From NCBI GenBank assembly GCA_020466095.1, contig CM035807.1, positions 85,478,571 through 85,542,570 of the forward strand: a DNA stretch of 64,000 nt, in the 5' to 3' direction. The position numbers and the translations under genes are program-made. Of the stretch, positions 46,246 through 58,611 are shown in pieces. Source of the DNA: Chlorops oryzae. Lineage: Eukaryota; Arthropoda; Insecta; Diptera; Chloropidae. Below the pieces are notes generated by a model that was not told the origin of the DNA, searched no databases, and worked only from the letters and a program-made list of their open reading frames with translations. Positions within the stretch are counted from its first letter, which is position 1, and every line of letters starts with the position of its first letter.

Positions 46246-47801
46246 AAGTAAAAAACGGAAGTTAATAGTGAACATTTTTATGCGTTCTTTTGTCCATTTT
46301 ACGTCAAAAGAATAACAGGAAAAAAAACAAATTTCTTAATAACCCCAGACCCGAAATGGGCCATCTGGATGTTTTGTATTTGTTTCGTTGAACATTTATA
46401 TCGAAGTTGGAAAAATAAGGAAGCGTAAAAATTCAAGATAAGAAACAATTGGATTTAAGATATCAAACGAATGAATTCGGACTAAGCCTTGCGAATCCCA
46501 AAAAAAAAAAAAAAAAATCAGTGTATTGAATTTACATACACAGCTATGGCGATTGAATGGGCACAATTGCACGCACTTCTAGCAAGCCAAAATAGTTGGG
46601 GCAAACGAAATTCGAATTGATCTTTTTGGCACACTCTCGGATATCAATTTTAAAATTTTATGATTTTGCATCTTTTTTTTTCTCCTTTCTTTTCCTCGTC
46701 TTTTAGAAAAAGCAATTGCGCAAAAATGACTTGTACTCGCAAATGAGAAAAGCACATTCATCAGAAGCAAACGCATCTCACCTTTATGAGTCATCGGAAA
46801 TCGTGGCATTTATGCGAAGATGAGTGTATTTGAAAGCGGCCGCTTCGGGCTGTGATTTAGTTAATGGCGTTTTAGCAAATGACTCTATTCTTACAGTAAC
46901 TTTATAATTCTCATATTGTCGAGCATACATATTTAAATTTGCTTTATGGATATGGTTGTAGGTACTTAATGCCTGTTTTCCAATAGCGTAGAAATCTCTT
47001 CACCGGAATTCGGAAAAATATCCAACACATGGAAAAATATGGACCTTTTTGATTGTAAATGCTTCCATATTTTTGTATGTGTCCAATTCAAGCAGGAATT
47101 GCTGCACCGGAAATCCCGCGCTATGGGAAACCAAACATAATGCGAAAAAAAAATTAGGTTAGGTGTTGCGGGCAAACGAAGCCACAATAGCAAAATGGAG
47201 GTGCCAAGAAGAGTGCAAAAATAGAAATGTTTTGATGCCATTTGACAAGTACAGCATTGGGCCCATGCGAAGTGAAATAAATTTCTGAAATGAAAGCACT
47301 GTAGGGTAGATCAGTTCATAGGGATTTTACATACCCAACTGCTAATATCAGAATTAGGCAATTCGCCACTGCCAAAATGATTATTTTTAGCTTTAATAAT
47401 ACACATATTAGCTGGGGATAAATTAAAAGGGATTTTAGAAGACCTTGTGAATTGCCTAAATAATTTTTTGTCTCCTAGAAAAGTCAGTTCAAAAAATCGG
47501 ATCCTGTATTTCAAAAGCTATCGCATTTACTTCTGGTAAGGCCAATCAGGGGTACTCAAAATAATTTCTTTTGCAAAAATTCTTTACAGGGAGTATTATT
47601 GAATGCGGGAGATGTGCTCACCGTGACCCATAGTAAAGATCATTGTGAAAGTGCAACGGAAAACCAGAAACCGGATGTGCTTTAGAGAAAGAATGACTTG
47701 AGAAAAAGCCTATATGATGACCTCCGTTTATTTTCTTGGACTTCGATAGTCGTCATCCAATCAAAAATTTAATGTAAATTTCTATTTCTTTCATTAAATA
47801 A
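46246..47801. other. Noncoding stretch
   Basis: Only the foldback MITE at 46969-47139 is recognised. No gene is supported. Confidence 0.35.
46969..47139. mobile_element. TGCCTGG foldback MITE, copy 4
   Basis: It starts ATGCCTGTTTTCCAATAGCG and ends CGCTATGGGAAACCAAACAT. The interior palindrome is CACATGGAAAAATATGG ... CCATATTTTTGTATGTG. Confidence 0.62.
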
Positions 47802-48364
47802 CACTAGTTTACAAAACAATTGAAGCGGAGCCGTGAATAACGTTTCAAGTGACAAATTTTTTGGTACCTAATTTTTGGACTTTCACTATGAATAATACTT
47901 ACTCTAGATCTGTAAGCTATCCCAAAAATATTCTTATTTCGTCAATTCTTGGACATTCTTAATACTTCGGAACCTTAAAGGAGCGAAGTGACTTTGTTAA
48001 TACTGACTGGCGTGAAAAATTCAAAAAAAAAAGTGAAATTTGTTACTTACAACGTTATTCGCTGCTCCGCTTCAATTAATATCTGTGAAATATTCCTTTT
48101 AAAATGATTTTTCATTTTTAGATACTATTTTTCTTGTTTGTTATTTTGCTTTCTAAACAATTTTTAATACATATTTTTTATTATTTATTTTATTTTTTTT
48201 AATTTATTTTTTGTTTTTTTAATAAATATTTTATACCTAATATTTTTATTTATTTTTTATTATTTCAATTTTTTAATTAAATTAATTTTGAATATTTTTA
48301 ATATCTATTTAATTAAATAAAATTGCTCTGCTCTCACGAAAATCCCAATTTTTGTAAACTAGTG
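47802..48364. mobile_element. TIR element, CACTAGTTTACAAAA ends
   Basis: The 563-bp element starts CACTAGTTTACAAAACAATT and ends with TTTTTGTAAACTAGTG, an inverted pair of about 14 nt. The left subterminal GAAGCGGAGC is inverted at about 48063-48072. The interior is AT-rich and noncoding. The superfamily is not assigned. Confidence 0.65.
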
Positions 48365-51300
48365 TACCAAAATCATTCATAAAGGGTCGCATCACATTTA
48401 AATTTTTATTCCTTTGTTTCTCATCAACTTCGCCTTTGAGTCTTTACTTTAATGAAATATTTACCCACAATAGGATTCACCGTGCCTACTTTAAGCAAAT
48501 ATCCGGACAGTTTTTTCCATTATAGCAACAGCATTGTAGCGGCAACGTAAATCTAGCCACCTTCAAGATAAGGCACTAAACGTATTTGTTTGTGTCTTTC
48601 TGTTAAGGTAAATTTACTCTTTTTCACTTTTGTTCAATGAAAAGAAATGATTTTCAACTGTTAAAACTTTAACTGAAAAGAGTCACACCGAGGAGGCTTG
48701 GGAAGTATAAGAACACACACTAGCAAAATTTCTTATTTTAAGCACTCACAAAAAGGAACAAATATGAATACAATATACTCACATCGCGGTAAAATTTGTG
48801 GCTTCGTTTCGTAGGCTTTTGGAATATTCGATCCAAAAAAATAAAGTTCTTTTCATAAAAGCTTCAAAAATTCATTTCAATATCTTTTTAATATTGCTTT
48901 TTTTTTTGCCCATCGAGAGAAAACTGATCGCATTAATCAATTCCACTGATTAGCGACTTTCTCCTACGACGTTTTTTGGTCGTAAATTAATTTTTTCCGT
49001 TTATATTTCATATGCATTTTTCTCTTATTTGTTCAGCGATATTCATTGATTCGTTTTGATTGAATAAAAATCGGTTTGCGAAATATTTTGTCAATTGAAT
49101 GCAAAGCACTTTTCGCAATCGCGTCAAATTTAAAGCTTTGAATGCGGCATTTCGCTGCGAATCGTGACTCAGCCGTACATTTTTTCGTTCGTTTCGTTTA
49201 CTTTCGTTTAAAAGACCGCCACCGCAGCGTGTGAGGTGCGTCCGAGTACTAAACATAATCAGAATGAAATTCTTGGCGGCATAAAAGTCTGAGAAAATAA
49301 TCGAAAAAAATCAAAAAGAAAAAAAAAATTTAACAACAAAAAATTATAATAGGTAATAAAAAACATTTACTTCTGATAAAGGCAAAAAACCGTTTATCAA
49401 AGTCTCCTTTAGATTCAACGTTCGGCAAAGTGGACGTATGCATTTACTTTTTTTTCAAATTTATTTCTATTTTTTTTTGTTAGTTTTTTTTTTTTTTTTT
49501 TTTGTTATTGTTGTTGTAAGACGAGAGAGATAATGCTTCAAGTACTCAATAGCAACAAAAGCGATGACAATAATGACGATGGCGTCAGTGAGAACAGCGC
49601 TAGCAGAAGACGTTGGCTTTGAATGAAACTAAACAAAAAAAAAACAAACTTATCATGAGATAATGATGCAGAGTACATTCAATTAAGGCAGCCGCACAGA
49701 GAATTTCACTTGAGAATTAATTCAAAAAGGCGATTTTTCATTAGAATTCATGAGAAATGCACCTGAATCACAATGCCAAATACATTGGGAACCTTTAAAT
49801 GGAATCTATTAATTTCTGACAATCACCTCCATGGGATCTTGTGCCCAATGCTTCACTCAATGCACCGAATGCGACAAAACTGAAAGCAATTTCGAGCTAG
49901 AGCCACCCACAAAGTAAACAAACAAAATTAATACATTTAAAAAATAAATTCATTCAAACGCGATGACTTTGTTTTGTCTCCCAACATTTATTTTTTTATA
50001 AAATTTAAACGGAAATCTTATCTTTTTTTTTCATTTGACGGGCGTCTGGCGTCATTTTGCGGGCGTGTTGAAGTGTTTTGAGTGCGATTGCCCTGGCACA
50101 GTCAGAACAAATTGTTAGTAATCTAAGATTAAATGTTTAGATAAATGTGAAAAATAATCTACTAGTTAACATGGCAGAGGGTTGGAAGTTAACCTTTTTT
50201 GGGGTCTTCTTTCAATGTTATTTTAGACAAAGACCCTAAAATAAAACTGACTAAAAGGATATGATAGAAATTATCTGGAAGGACAGGTGCGATTCGTTCT
50301 AAATATGAAATTCCTTTCAGTGACTACGAGAAAACGACTTTTAGATCTCTTTTCAGCCATCTGAAGGCTTTTTAAAGGAATTTAAAGTGAGCTTGATTAA
50401 TGTCAGTTATAAAATGGGTAAAAATAGAGAAGGTTACAATTAGGGCATTTTTTCCGATCTCTGGTAAAAATCGAGTTTGAGTACAAAAATGTACAGGGCT
50501 GTCTTTTTCTTATGAGCAGCCAGTTTGAAAAAAAAAATAATGATGCAGAATGTAACGGTTTTCCAAGTACTTTTAGGAGAAATTGTCAGATCTACCCCCT
50601 CCCCCTCCCGCGAAATATTCAAAACAGAGTGATGAGCTCTCCTCTGTGTACACGTCTAAGGTAAAATCTGGTTTTTTTTCGAAATTTTTCTAAAATTACG
50701 GCAAAATGTCATTTAAAATATCAGACTTTTATCTTTCTGTGATAGTCCATCGAAAGAACTACGTATATTACGAAGGTACCTAAATTTTAAATGCGGTCGT
50801 TGTTTATTAAATCGGCAAGTTATCTATCATTCATACGGAGCCGAAAGCCCTGTAACTGATTTTCCCAATTAATTTATGCAATTATTTATTATTGCTTAAA
50901 TAAATATTTAAAAATAATAATATCTTTCGTGCGGCCAATTATTTGAGACCATGCTCAAATCTCTTCACGACCATCTTAAAATGAAATAGATTAACATTTG
51001 AAAAATTATACCAACGAAAGCACGAACATTTTTCTTTGAGGGTATTTTACAAACGATATTTGGAGTGCAAAACAGCGTTATCATTGCAAAACAATTTGTT
51101 AATTGTTTTTAAAAATCCCCAACAAAATGATGATTTAAAAAAGATTGCCAGAAAATCCAAAAGAATCACGTTTAACAAAATATTTAACTGCATTCACCAA
51201 ATCAATTGAGGATGACTATTTCCGATTGCGTTACTCTTCCGCTTTGAACTGAGGAAATAAATTAGGAATTTTAAAGGTTTTGGTTAAAAAGAAATCACAA

Positions 51301-52489
51301 CTTCAAGCATTCAAGATCACCATGAGCAGACTTTGAAAAAGAAAGTAAGAATTATAATTAAAAAAAAAAAAAAACTCAAGCGAAAAATAGGTCAGTTAAA
51401 AAATTTGTTATGCATAAGAAAACGAGGAAGTACCGCATTTAAAATGAAAATCGTGTTCGTTAAATTACGGTACAAGCGTAAATGAATGCGAGGAACGACG
51501 TAAAAAGACCAAAGTGCTAAGACAATAAACATGCCACCGAAAGGAGTGATAACAGAGCTTGAAACTAAGTCAACGGAAAAACAAATTCGCCAACAAAATA
51601 TTGCCATGGGTTAAAAAACAAAAAGTTACTCAACTGCCGAGACTCGCCAAAAGAGCCTGCGAAATCTCTAAACAATGCAAAATAAATTTTTTTAAGAAGC
51701 CACGAAATTTGTGTGAAAAACAAAAACGAAATGTGAATACAATGAGCAGTCATTGAAATGATTGGGAAACTAGTTTACGAGTTATTGTGTTGAAATGAAA
51801 TGAACGAAAAATTTTTATGAGCTAAAAATGTAGGAGCGGAGCAATTGTGGTCCTCGTCAAAGAGCGTAAACGTTTTCTCGCGACTATCCGATTATCCGAA
51901 ATGCCGTCAAAATCGTGCTAACGCTTTTCATTCATGGTCTTCGGGCAAAAAAAATTCATAGATTAGATTTCCAAATCTCTAGTTTTGAGGCGCGAAACAC
52001 TAAAGAAAGGCATCGACTTTCAACCGTAAATTAAATGCTCTCGTTTCGGTGTGAAATTTCTTCATAAAAAGCAATAATTAAATTGAAAGCTGAACATGAT
52101 TTATGCACATTCAAATTTGTATTTCGGGAAAAAATGAAAAACAAATCAATCAATCAAGAAAAACAAAATACATAGTTTTGAGGTAAAAAAAAAAATGCAA
52201 CCCCAGAAAATATCGAAAGCCCGCATTGTATAATTAAAATTGAAGTCAAAATGGTTCGAGGAATGTGTTGGCCTTCACGTTCGAGCTCTTTCGAAATTTT
52301 CAAATAATTATCATTGATTTGACCAAATTCGAAAATGGTTAAAGCGAAAGCAATACCTCTTAAGAGGGTTTTTTTCGAACATTTTGAATTTTTTTAACGC
52401 GCATTTATTAATAGTTATTGTACAAAAGAATGGGATGTGGCTGGGAATATTAAGAAATAAAAATAATTAAGGCCCTTACAGTTAAGTGA
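48365..52489. other. Noncoding stretch
   Basis: The segment 49010-49260 is less AT-rich (GACCGCCACCGCAGCG) and looks 5' UTR-like on the minus strand, with TCATTC near 49270 as a possible initiator. It could be an alternative first exon of the large gene; the evidence is weak. No other gene is supported. Confidence 0.3.
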
Positions 52490-52757
52490 ACATGAGAAAA
52501 CAATACCCGACACAAATAAATAGTTCGCTAACTTAAATATATATATATATATGTTTGGATGTTTTCCTAAGACAGTCTCGAAGACTTCGACGATAAACAC
52601 AAGGTATCCTGTAAATATTCAACATCATTAAGGACCTTTCCATGCCTATTTCTGTTCATTTTCTTTATAAACACCACCCTTTTGCTAAGCCCACTTTTCA
52701 ATTCTTTGGAAATTTGATGAGCGACTCAAGCTTAAATTTTGGATTTTATTCAAAATT
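52490..52757 (+). mobile_element. Truncated DINE-1/INE-1-like element, copy 4
   Basis: It has AATACCCGACACAAATAAAT near the start and the CACCCTTTTGCTAAGCCCAC / TTTTCAATTCTTTGGAAATT block, then stops before the CAGACAG block. The tRNA-Val-like relic begins at the break. Confidence 0.6.
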
Positions 52758-52759
52758 TT

Positions 52760-52828
52760 AGAAGAGAGATTTGAACTCGAACCTTCGGATTGCTGAGCGC
52801 ACACGTTATCCACTACACCACGAAAACA
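52760..52828 (-). other. tRNA-Val-like SINE head or tRNA relic
   Basis: Read on the minus strand it starts TGTTTTCGTGGTGTAGTGGA, very like the 5' half of insect tRNA-Val, and has a B box GGTTCGAGTTC. The distance between A and B boxes is shorter than in a real tRNA and the 3' half does not pair with the acceptor stem. It is therefore a pol III-derived relic. It abuts the truncated DINE-like element at 52.5-52.76 kb. Confidence 0.6.
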
Positions 52829-52913
52829 TTTTATTCACGCGCAGGAAATATTATATATAACATTAATGTTTGAGCAAAATTGAACTGTAGACGCCTCGTT
52901 TACCATGCCATTA

Positions 52914-53862
52914 GTCGATTATATCGATAGTTTCAAACTATCTAAAACATCAATGGTTTTTTGCCACTATCGATAGTTTAAAATCATTGATATCTACGTT
53001 AGCTTTGGAAAGGTGGTGCTGGAGAAGACGGAGATTTTTTCGAAATGGACAGATTCCTAAAAATTTCCGCTCTCGATTATTGAAATGATCGATTATTTGA
53101 ATGATCGATTATTTGAACTATCGATTATTTTAACCAACAATTATTCGATGATTTGAACTACAGATTATTTGAATGATCGATTTTTTGAACTACCGATTAT
53201 TCAAATGATCGTTAATTTGAATTAGCGATTATTTGAACAAACAATTATTAAAACTATCGATTATTTGAATTATCGATTATTTGGACTACCGATTATTCAA
53301 ATGAACGATTATTTGAAATATCGATCATATGAATGATCGATTATTTAATTATCGATAGATGCTGAAGCTCTAACGAGATACACACGATAAATAAGACAAA
53401 ATTACACACCTCTTGCCACATCACGTCGTGAAAAATCTTCAGAAATTCTGCGATTCTTATGTGTCCCATTTTGCAAAGCAAATGAGAATTATAGGCGTCA
53501 TGCTAAACTGCGTATAAAACGTTTACAAATTATGCACAATAGAGTAAGAAAGGCATTAAAATTCGGCTTCTTGAATTGATTACCACGTGATATTAATTGA
53601 GGAAGGATACTTTTGCACAATATTTTAATAAATTTGAAGTTCTTATTATAGGAGCTCCATTATTTTTTAAATTTAAAATTTTCAATTGGTTGATATTTAA
53701 ATGTTAAACATCTCAAACATGCTTTATTGAAACCACTAGCATTTTGCCAACCAAATTAGTTTAAATTTTAAAATATATCTTCCGACAGTACTATCGATAC
53801 TGTCGATACTTCAGACTATCGACTATCGATGTTCGCAACGACCGATAGTTCTCCAGCTTCAC
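52914..53862. mobile_element. TATCGATA-cluster element, copy 2
   Basis: The left side carries ATATCGATAG palindromes. The middle carries a CGATTATTTGAA minisatellite. The right half (from about 53424) is highly similar to copy 1, from TCACGTCGTGAAAAATCTTC to the final ACTATCGATACTGTCGATAC and TTCTCCAGCTT. It lacks copy 1's extra internal segment. Confidence 0.68.
53073..53357. repeat. Minisatellite of CGATTATTTGAA units
   Basis: About sixteen degenerate units of roughly 16-18 nt, each with ATCGATTATTTGAA or ACCGATTATTCAAA. Most units keep the ATCGAT core. It lies inside the second TATCGATA element. Confidence 0.8.
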
Positions 53863-53864
53863 TG

Positions 53865-56800
53865 GTTAGCCTCTACTGTCGGTGTCTCTACTCGTGTACC
53901 AGTTCTTTTTCCTATACTCGAGGATTACTCGCTAGGGCCCCAATCTTCTACAGGAGTACAATAACAACTACTTATGGGAGTGTCTACGATTGAGACATTC
54001 TATTTAACTAATTTTGAAAAATTTTCTCTCAACCACTTTCAACATCGAAAAAATACACAAATCACACAAAATGTGCACAAATCGTCGAGGAAAGGAACTA
54101 ACTTAAAAAGAAAGGAAATAAAACGGAAGTGAAAAATAATTAAAAATCGGAGTTTTTTCTTAAGAGCATCATTTAAATCAAATTGAAATATAGTCAGAAG
54201 GGGATATTGCTCTTAACGAAAATCTCATATTGTGGTGAGAAAGCTTTCTCAAAACCAATTTCAAATTCAATGTTTTTTCTTCGACTCATTGGCTGCAGTT
54301 TTTCGCACACTTTCTCTGATTTCTTTGAGATTGGTTGATCTAAATTATTTTTGGCAATCGGATTGGGTTTTCTATTGTGAAAGCATCTACTCGTGCTGTG
54401 TGCACTCATATTCGTATGTTCAAAGATAAAAGACGAAGAAAGGTTTTTTCAACAAATGAGTTTTTTTGAGTTATTCCGGGACAAAGGAACGATTTGCAAA
54501 CCACCACCAGCAATGATCGTAACCGTAAGGTTTATTCCATCATTTAAAATTCGTTATTTTTTTTTGTATGGTAATGATAAATTGGTGTGATTATTAGCCT
54601 TTAAGTCCCATTGTTTGGCAAGTTTATCTATGAAATTAAAATACATTTTTTTATATCGCTTAATCAAAACCTTTTCAATTAGTTGAATAGATTTTTTTCT
54701 GTTTTAAATTATTTTCACAAAACTTTTATTAAGATGCATGCCACGGTAAAGTCGCCAATGGAAGTCCCCGAATATTTCTGTCTACTAATTTGAGTTATTT
54801 TATCCTCACAACAAAAAGCATTACCCGAAAATAATGCTCAATTTTTCTAGAGTCTATTCTTTACATTTGAAAATAGTAAGTCCTGAATGATCAGGGTTTT
54901 CGCTTTTTAAAGCTTTCTTGATAATATATGACTGTTTGTTATAGTTAGATTTTTTATAAACCATTTAATCGAAAATGATATTCGATACAGTACGTTGTTG
55001 CCAGTCTAGAGGAATGTTCCCTATATGAAGGGAAATTTAGGGTTTTAACACAGTTTTATGGGAAAAGAGTCATTAGGGAAATGTTAAGGCGAGCAAGAGT
55101 TTTGTGTTTAGGAGATTTCAAAATTAAATTTGAAGGAATTTTGATCTTATATTGAGACACTCAGGGTATATCATATACTTTGAAAAACTAGCAATAGTAG
55201 ACAATAAACTAGCGAATTTTGGGAGTGCCTTTGATATGAATGGCTTTTTTTTACAGATCTTGATCATAGCATGATCAGTCCTAGGCATTCAGATGTTGCT
55301 TCACTCACACACAGACCCGGCCGCAGGTAAAGACAGCCTCCATCAAAAATAATCCTTATACATATAAAGCATATTTCGATTTAAATAAGCTGAAGCATTT
55401 TTTTTTTACCAAAATCGAATGCAAACGTACCTGGAAAGATAAAAAAATAAAAGATAATTAGTATTATTCGCAATCAATGATCAATCGAAATTTATGGAGA
55501 AAATTAAATACTTTATTGCGACTTAGTTTCGAACGGCCTTGCAAATTATTAAAAAAATTAAAAACTAATTGCAATTACAATCCACCCAGCATGGATTTCG
55601 ATTTTTTCGTAGATAAATAAGACATAATAAAATAAAAATAAAAAAAAAAAACCTCCAGCAAGACTTGGGGGCGAAGCAAAGATTAATTAAAAAAGGGAAA
55701 CTCGATTAAATTTTTTTAAATTTTAGATCTGATCAGAAATTATGCTTTTGTCAGGAGAAAATGGAACCCTAATTGCGATCTTATTTGATATCATTCGTGA
55801 GTCGATTTTGAGTCATGTTGGCTGTCATTTTCGACTCATATTCGTTAGCATTTTCGAGTCTTCTATTAATCGCGCATGTGATCAATCGCTTTTAATCATC
55901 AAGAGGACTCGAAACTTCAGAAAAAAACTTCTGATAAAACAGTCATCCAATTGCTAGCTGGGAATGCTCTGAAATCGAGTCTCGAAGCTAATCGGACGAA
56001 TAAAATAATGAATTTTTGTTCCATTTAATCATGATTCAGAAAACCTTAAAATACCTTAAAGACCATAATTTTTTCTAAGCTCAAACCTCCTTGATTGCAA
56101 ATATCTAACTTTCAGGTGTCTCTTAACCATTTCCGCAAAATTTACAATTTTCAACGAAGCTTGCCGATGCTGTCCAAAGGCAGTTAACAACGGACATGCT
56201 TCACACCTGTCATAACAGCCATGCATGTCTTTCCATGGAATACATACTCGTAGATATATTGAAAATGTTATGGAAAATGTTTTAAAAAAAAACTATTCAC
56301 CTAAAAAGCTCTTCTAGGTTTGTCTTACGAATGCGGGAAAGCAATAACCTCCGTTCACAGTTTGTGACATACATATATCACCAGAAATATGAGAATTTAT
56401 TGCTCTTGGCTTGTTCGGCTTGGCCGTAAGGCATACAAACAAGTTTTCCATTTTTTTGGGACTATCGAATGCATGACGAGCTTAATTAACAAAACCCGAG
56501 AAACCAGTTAAGCGAATGTGCCTTTTACCTTTGAATATGGGACAATCAGAAGGGCGCTCAGCTGCCGGCCTTAGTCACGAATTCTATAATAAGGAAGACA
56601 TTTTTATGTTTTTATGTCACAAAAATGTTTCTCGGCTTTGTAGCTGTTGTTTTGATTAATCTATGAACGAGAAATTCACTTAACCCCATCCTAAGCGCTT
56701 TGACCATTTAAGAGTTTTGTAATTTTTTGCTTGAAATTTAACATTCGATTATCGATAAAATTTTGCAAAAAAAAGATCTTTTATGAGTAATTTTAAATTA

Positions 56801-56867
56801 ATGCGGGATCTACACTTTCTGCTTATCGAAAATGATGGAAATTAAAAATAAAAAAATCCTCTTTGAA
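53865..56867. other. Noncoding stretch
   Basis: Only the decayed GTTGCCAG element at 55.0-55.2 kb is recognised. No gene is supported. Confidence 0.35.
54993..55201. mobile_element. Decayed GTTGCCAG-family MITE
   Basis: It shares TTGCCAGT, TTTATGGGA, GAAGGAATTTTG and TTGAGACA with the element at 29.4 kb in the same order, but the right end has eroded to CTAGCAATAGTAG. No target duplication is visible. Confidence 0.6.
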
Positions 56868-57018
56868 ACTTTTATTGATAGCATTGAAGACTCCAATATT
56901 CAACACATCGCAACATATGGAACAGGTCTCAATCATTCGCGCTCTTAATTGTATTTGGTTGAAATGTTTTGCATGTGTTGAATATTTTCACAAATTTCTG
57001 CGCTATGGGAAACCAGGA
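56868..57018. mobile_element. TGCCTGG foldback MITE, copy 5
   Basis: The right end is TTTCTGCGCTATGGGAAACC followed by AGG, with inner TTCAACACATCGCAACATAT paired to TTTTGCATGTGTTGAA. The left end is eroded. Confidence 0.5.
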
Positions 57019-57605
57019 ACTTTCTTTGAATTCACTTGTCCTTGTCTTGCTTTTTATTTAAAACATTTAAAGCCAAGAAATAAGCTTAAAGCCTGTCAGA
57101 ATCGTACAATGGATCGTTTGTTCTAACGGCCATTTAAAAATGTGTGTTCGTGTGAATCTGTGAAGGTAAAATGGCTGCAAATGGGTTAAGATTGTTGTTT
57201 TTTGAAAAAACAAAAAATCCAACTAAGAAAAAATCAGCTTAAACATGTAAAAATTCAAAGTACATAAATAAGAATAATAAATATAAAATCAAAAAAGGTT
57301 TTTGACCCCTTGAAGAGCGTGACATAAAAAGCGGCATAAGCAAATTGAAAGGCAGTAAAACTCACAGCGCGTGTGCTGATGAACTCTAACTCTTCTCAGC
57401 AGAAAAATGAAAGAATATGAAAAATGCGCAAATTGTCTACAATTGAAAAAGAGGCCTACCAAAAATAATGAAATAAATTCAAATTTTCGAGGATGAAACG
57501 AAAAAGCCGGCCGGCATAGGTCTTTTGGCTTTTCAAGCAATCAACAAGTGCGAAAAGACAATGAAAAAAAGCTCAAAAGCGAAGCGAGTAAGAAAAAGTC
57601 GTACA

Positions 57606-58611
57606 TGGGCATTTCCAGACAAAGTAACGTTCTTGTCGCGTCCGTAGTAATGTAGGATAAAGTGGTCGAATTCTGACCCCTTAAGAAATTTTGCTATAAA
57701 TTCAAAACGCTGATACTCAAGATAAAAACTTAATATACCATTAGCAAGAGAATATCATTACCTTTGTTCTTGCAATATAAAATTTTCATCAAGAGCCTAC
57801 TAAATATAGATTATTTTAGAAACATTCAGTATACTAAATTTTGAAGGTTTGAAAATTGGTGTTCTAAATATGACCCCTATCTCTTGTTTTAAAACCAGAG
57901 AAATGCTGTGCCCAAATCATTTCCAATTGTATTCAGCAATATCCGAAGTTTATTCTTGCGAAGAAAATAGATTAATAACGCTTAAGAAATCGGTTTTTGG
58001 AAATTAGCGTTTTTTTGAATTACTTAGTATGAAAATCGGGCGAGTCAAATTTTTCCACACGGTTGACTTTCTATAAAAATCGATTTTCTAAAAACCTTAT
58101 ACATATTTTTTTCTCAAGTTTTTATTTTTCCTTTAAGACCCCTTTACACTACTATCATACAGCATTTAATATTATGAGAAAAATCTTAATCAGGATAAAT
58201 TACCGATTTCTTTCTAAAACATAAAAGTTATAATTTTTATATAGAAATTTTAACTTTCTAAATTTTTAATTTTACCTATGAATTTGAAAAAAAAATTGAA
58301 AAAATTTGCTTAAAAATCAGCAGCATAATATGTGTTATAATGGTTGGAAAAAATTGTCAGAAGCCTTTGCATTCTCATGTTATAGCTGGGGTCATCTTTA
58401 GACACGTGTCAGATTTACCCCACTTTCCCCTATCTAATTGACATTCGGATCTGCTAAGAATGAATTTTAATCAATTTCAACATCCGCATGAGTTGGACGA
58501 AAGTGTATTCAAACTTTAACATTTATCAAAATCATTCTTAGCAGATCCGAATGGCAATTAGATGCATTACTACGGACGCGACAAGAACGTTACTTTGTCT
58601 GGAAATGCCCA
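57606..58611. mobile_element. TIR element with about 45-bp ends and nested inverted repeats
   Basis: Both ends read inward TGGGCATTTCCAGACAAAGT then AACGTTCTTGTCGCGTCCGT and AGTAATG, essentially identical. Nested inside is a second inverted pair near 58434-58563 (ATTCGGATCTGCTAAGAATG and its reverse) and a GGGGAAAGTGGGG-type pair at about 57653-57685 and 58415-58432. No long reading frame remains. Confidence 0.82.

Noticed and set aside
53073..53357. CRISPR array
   Set aside because: The units are contiguous and degenerate with no unique spacers, and the DNA is eukaryotic.
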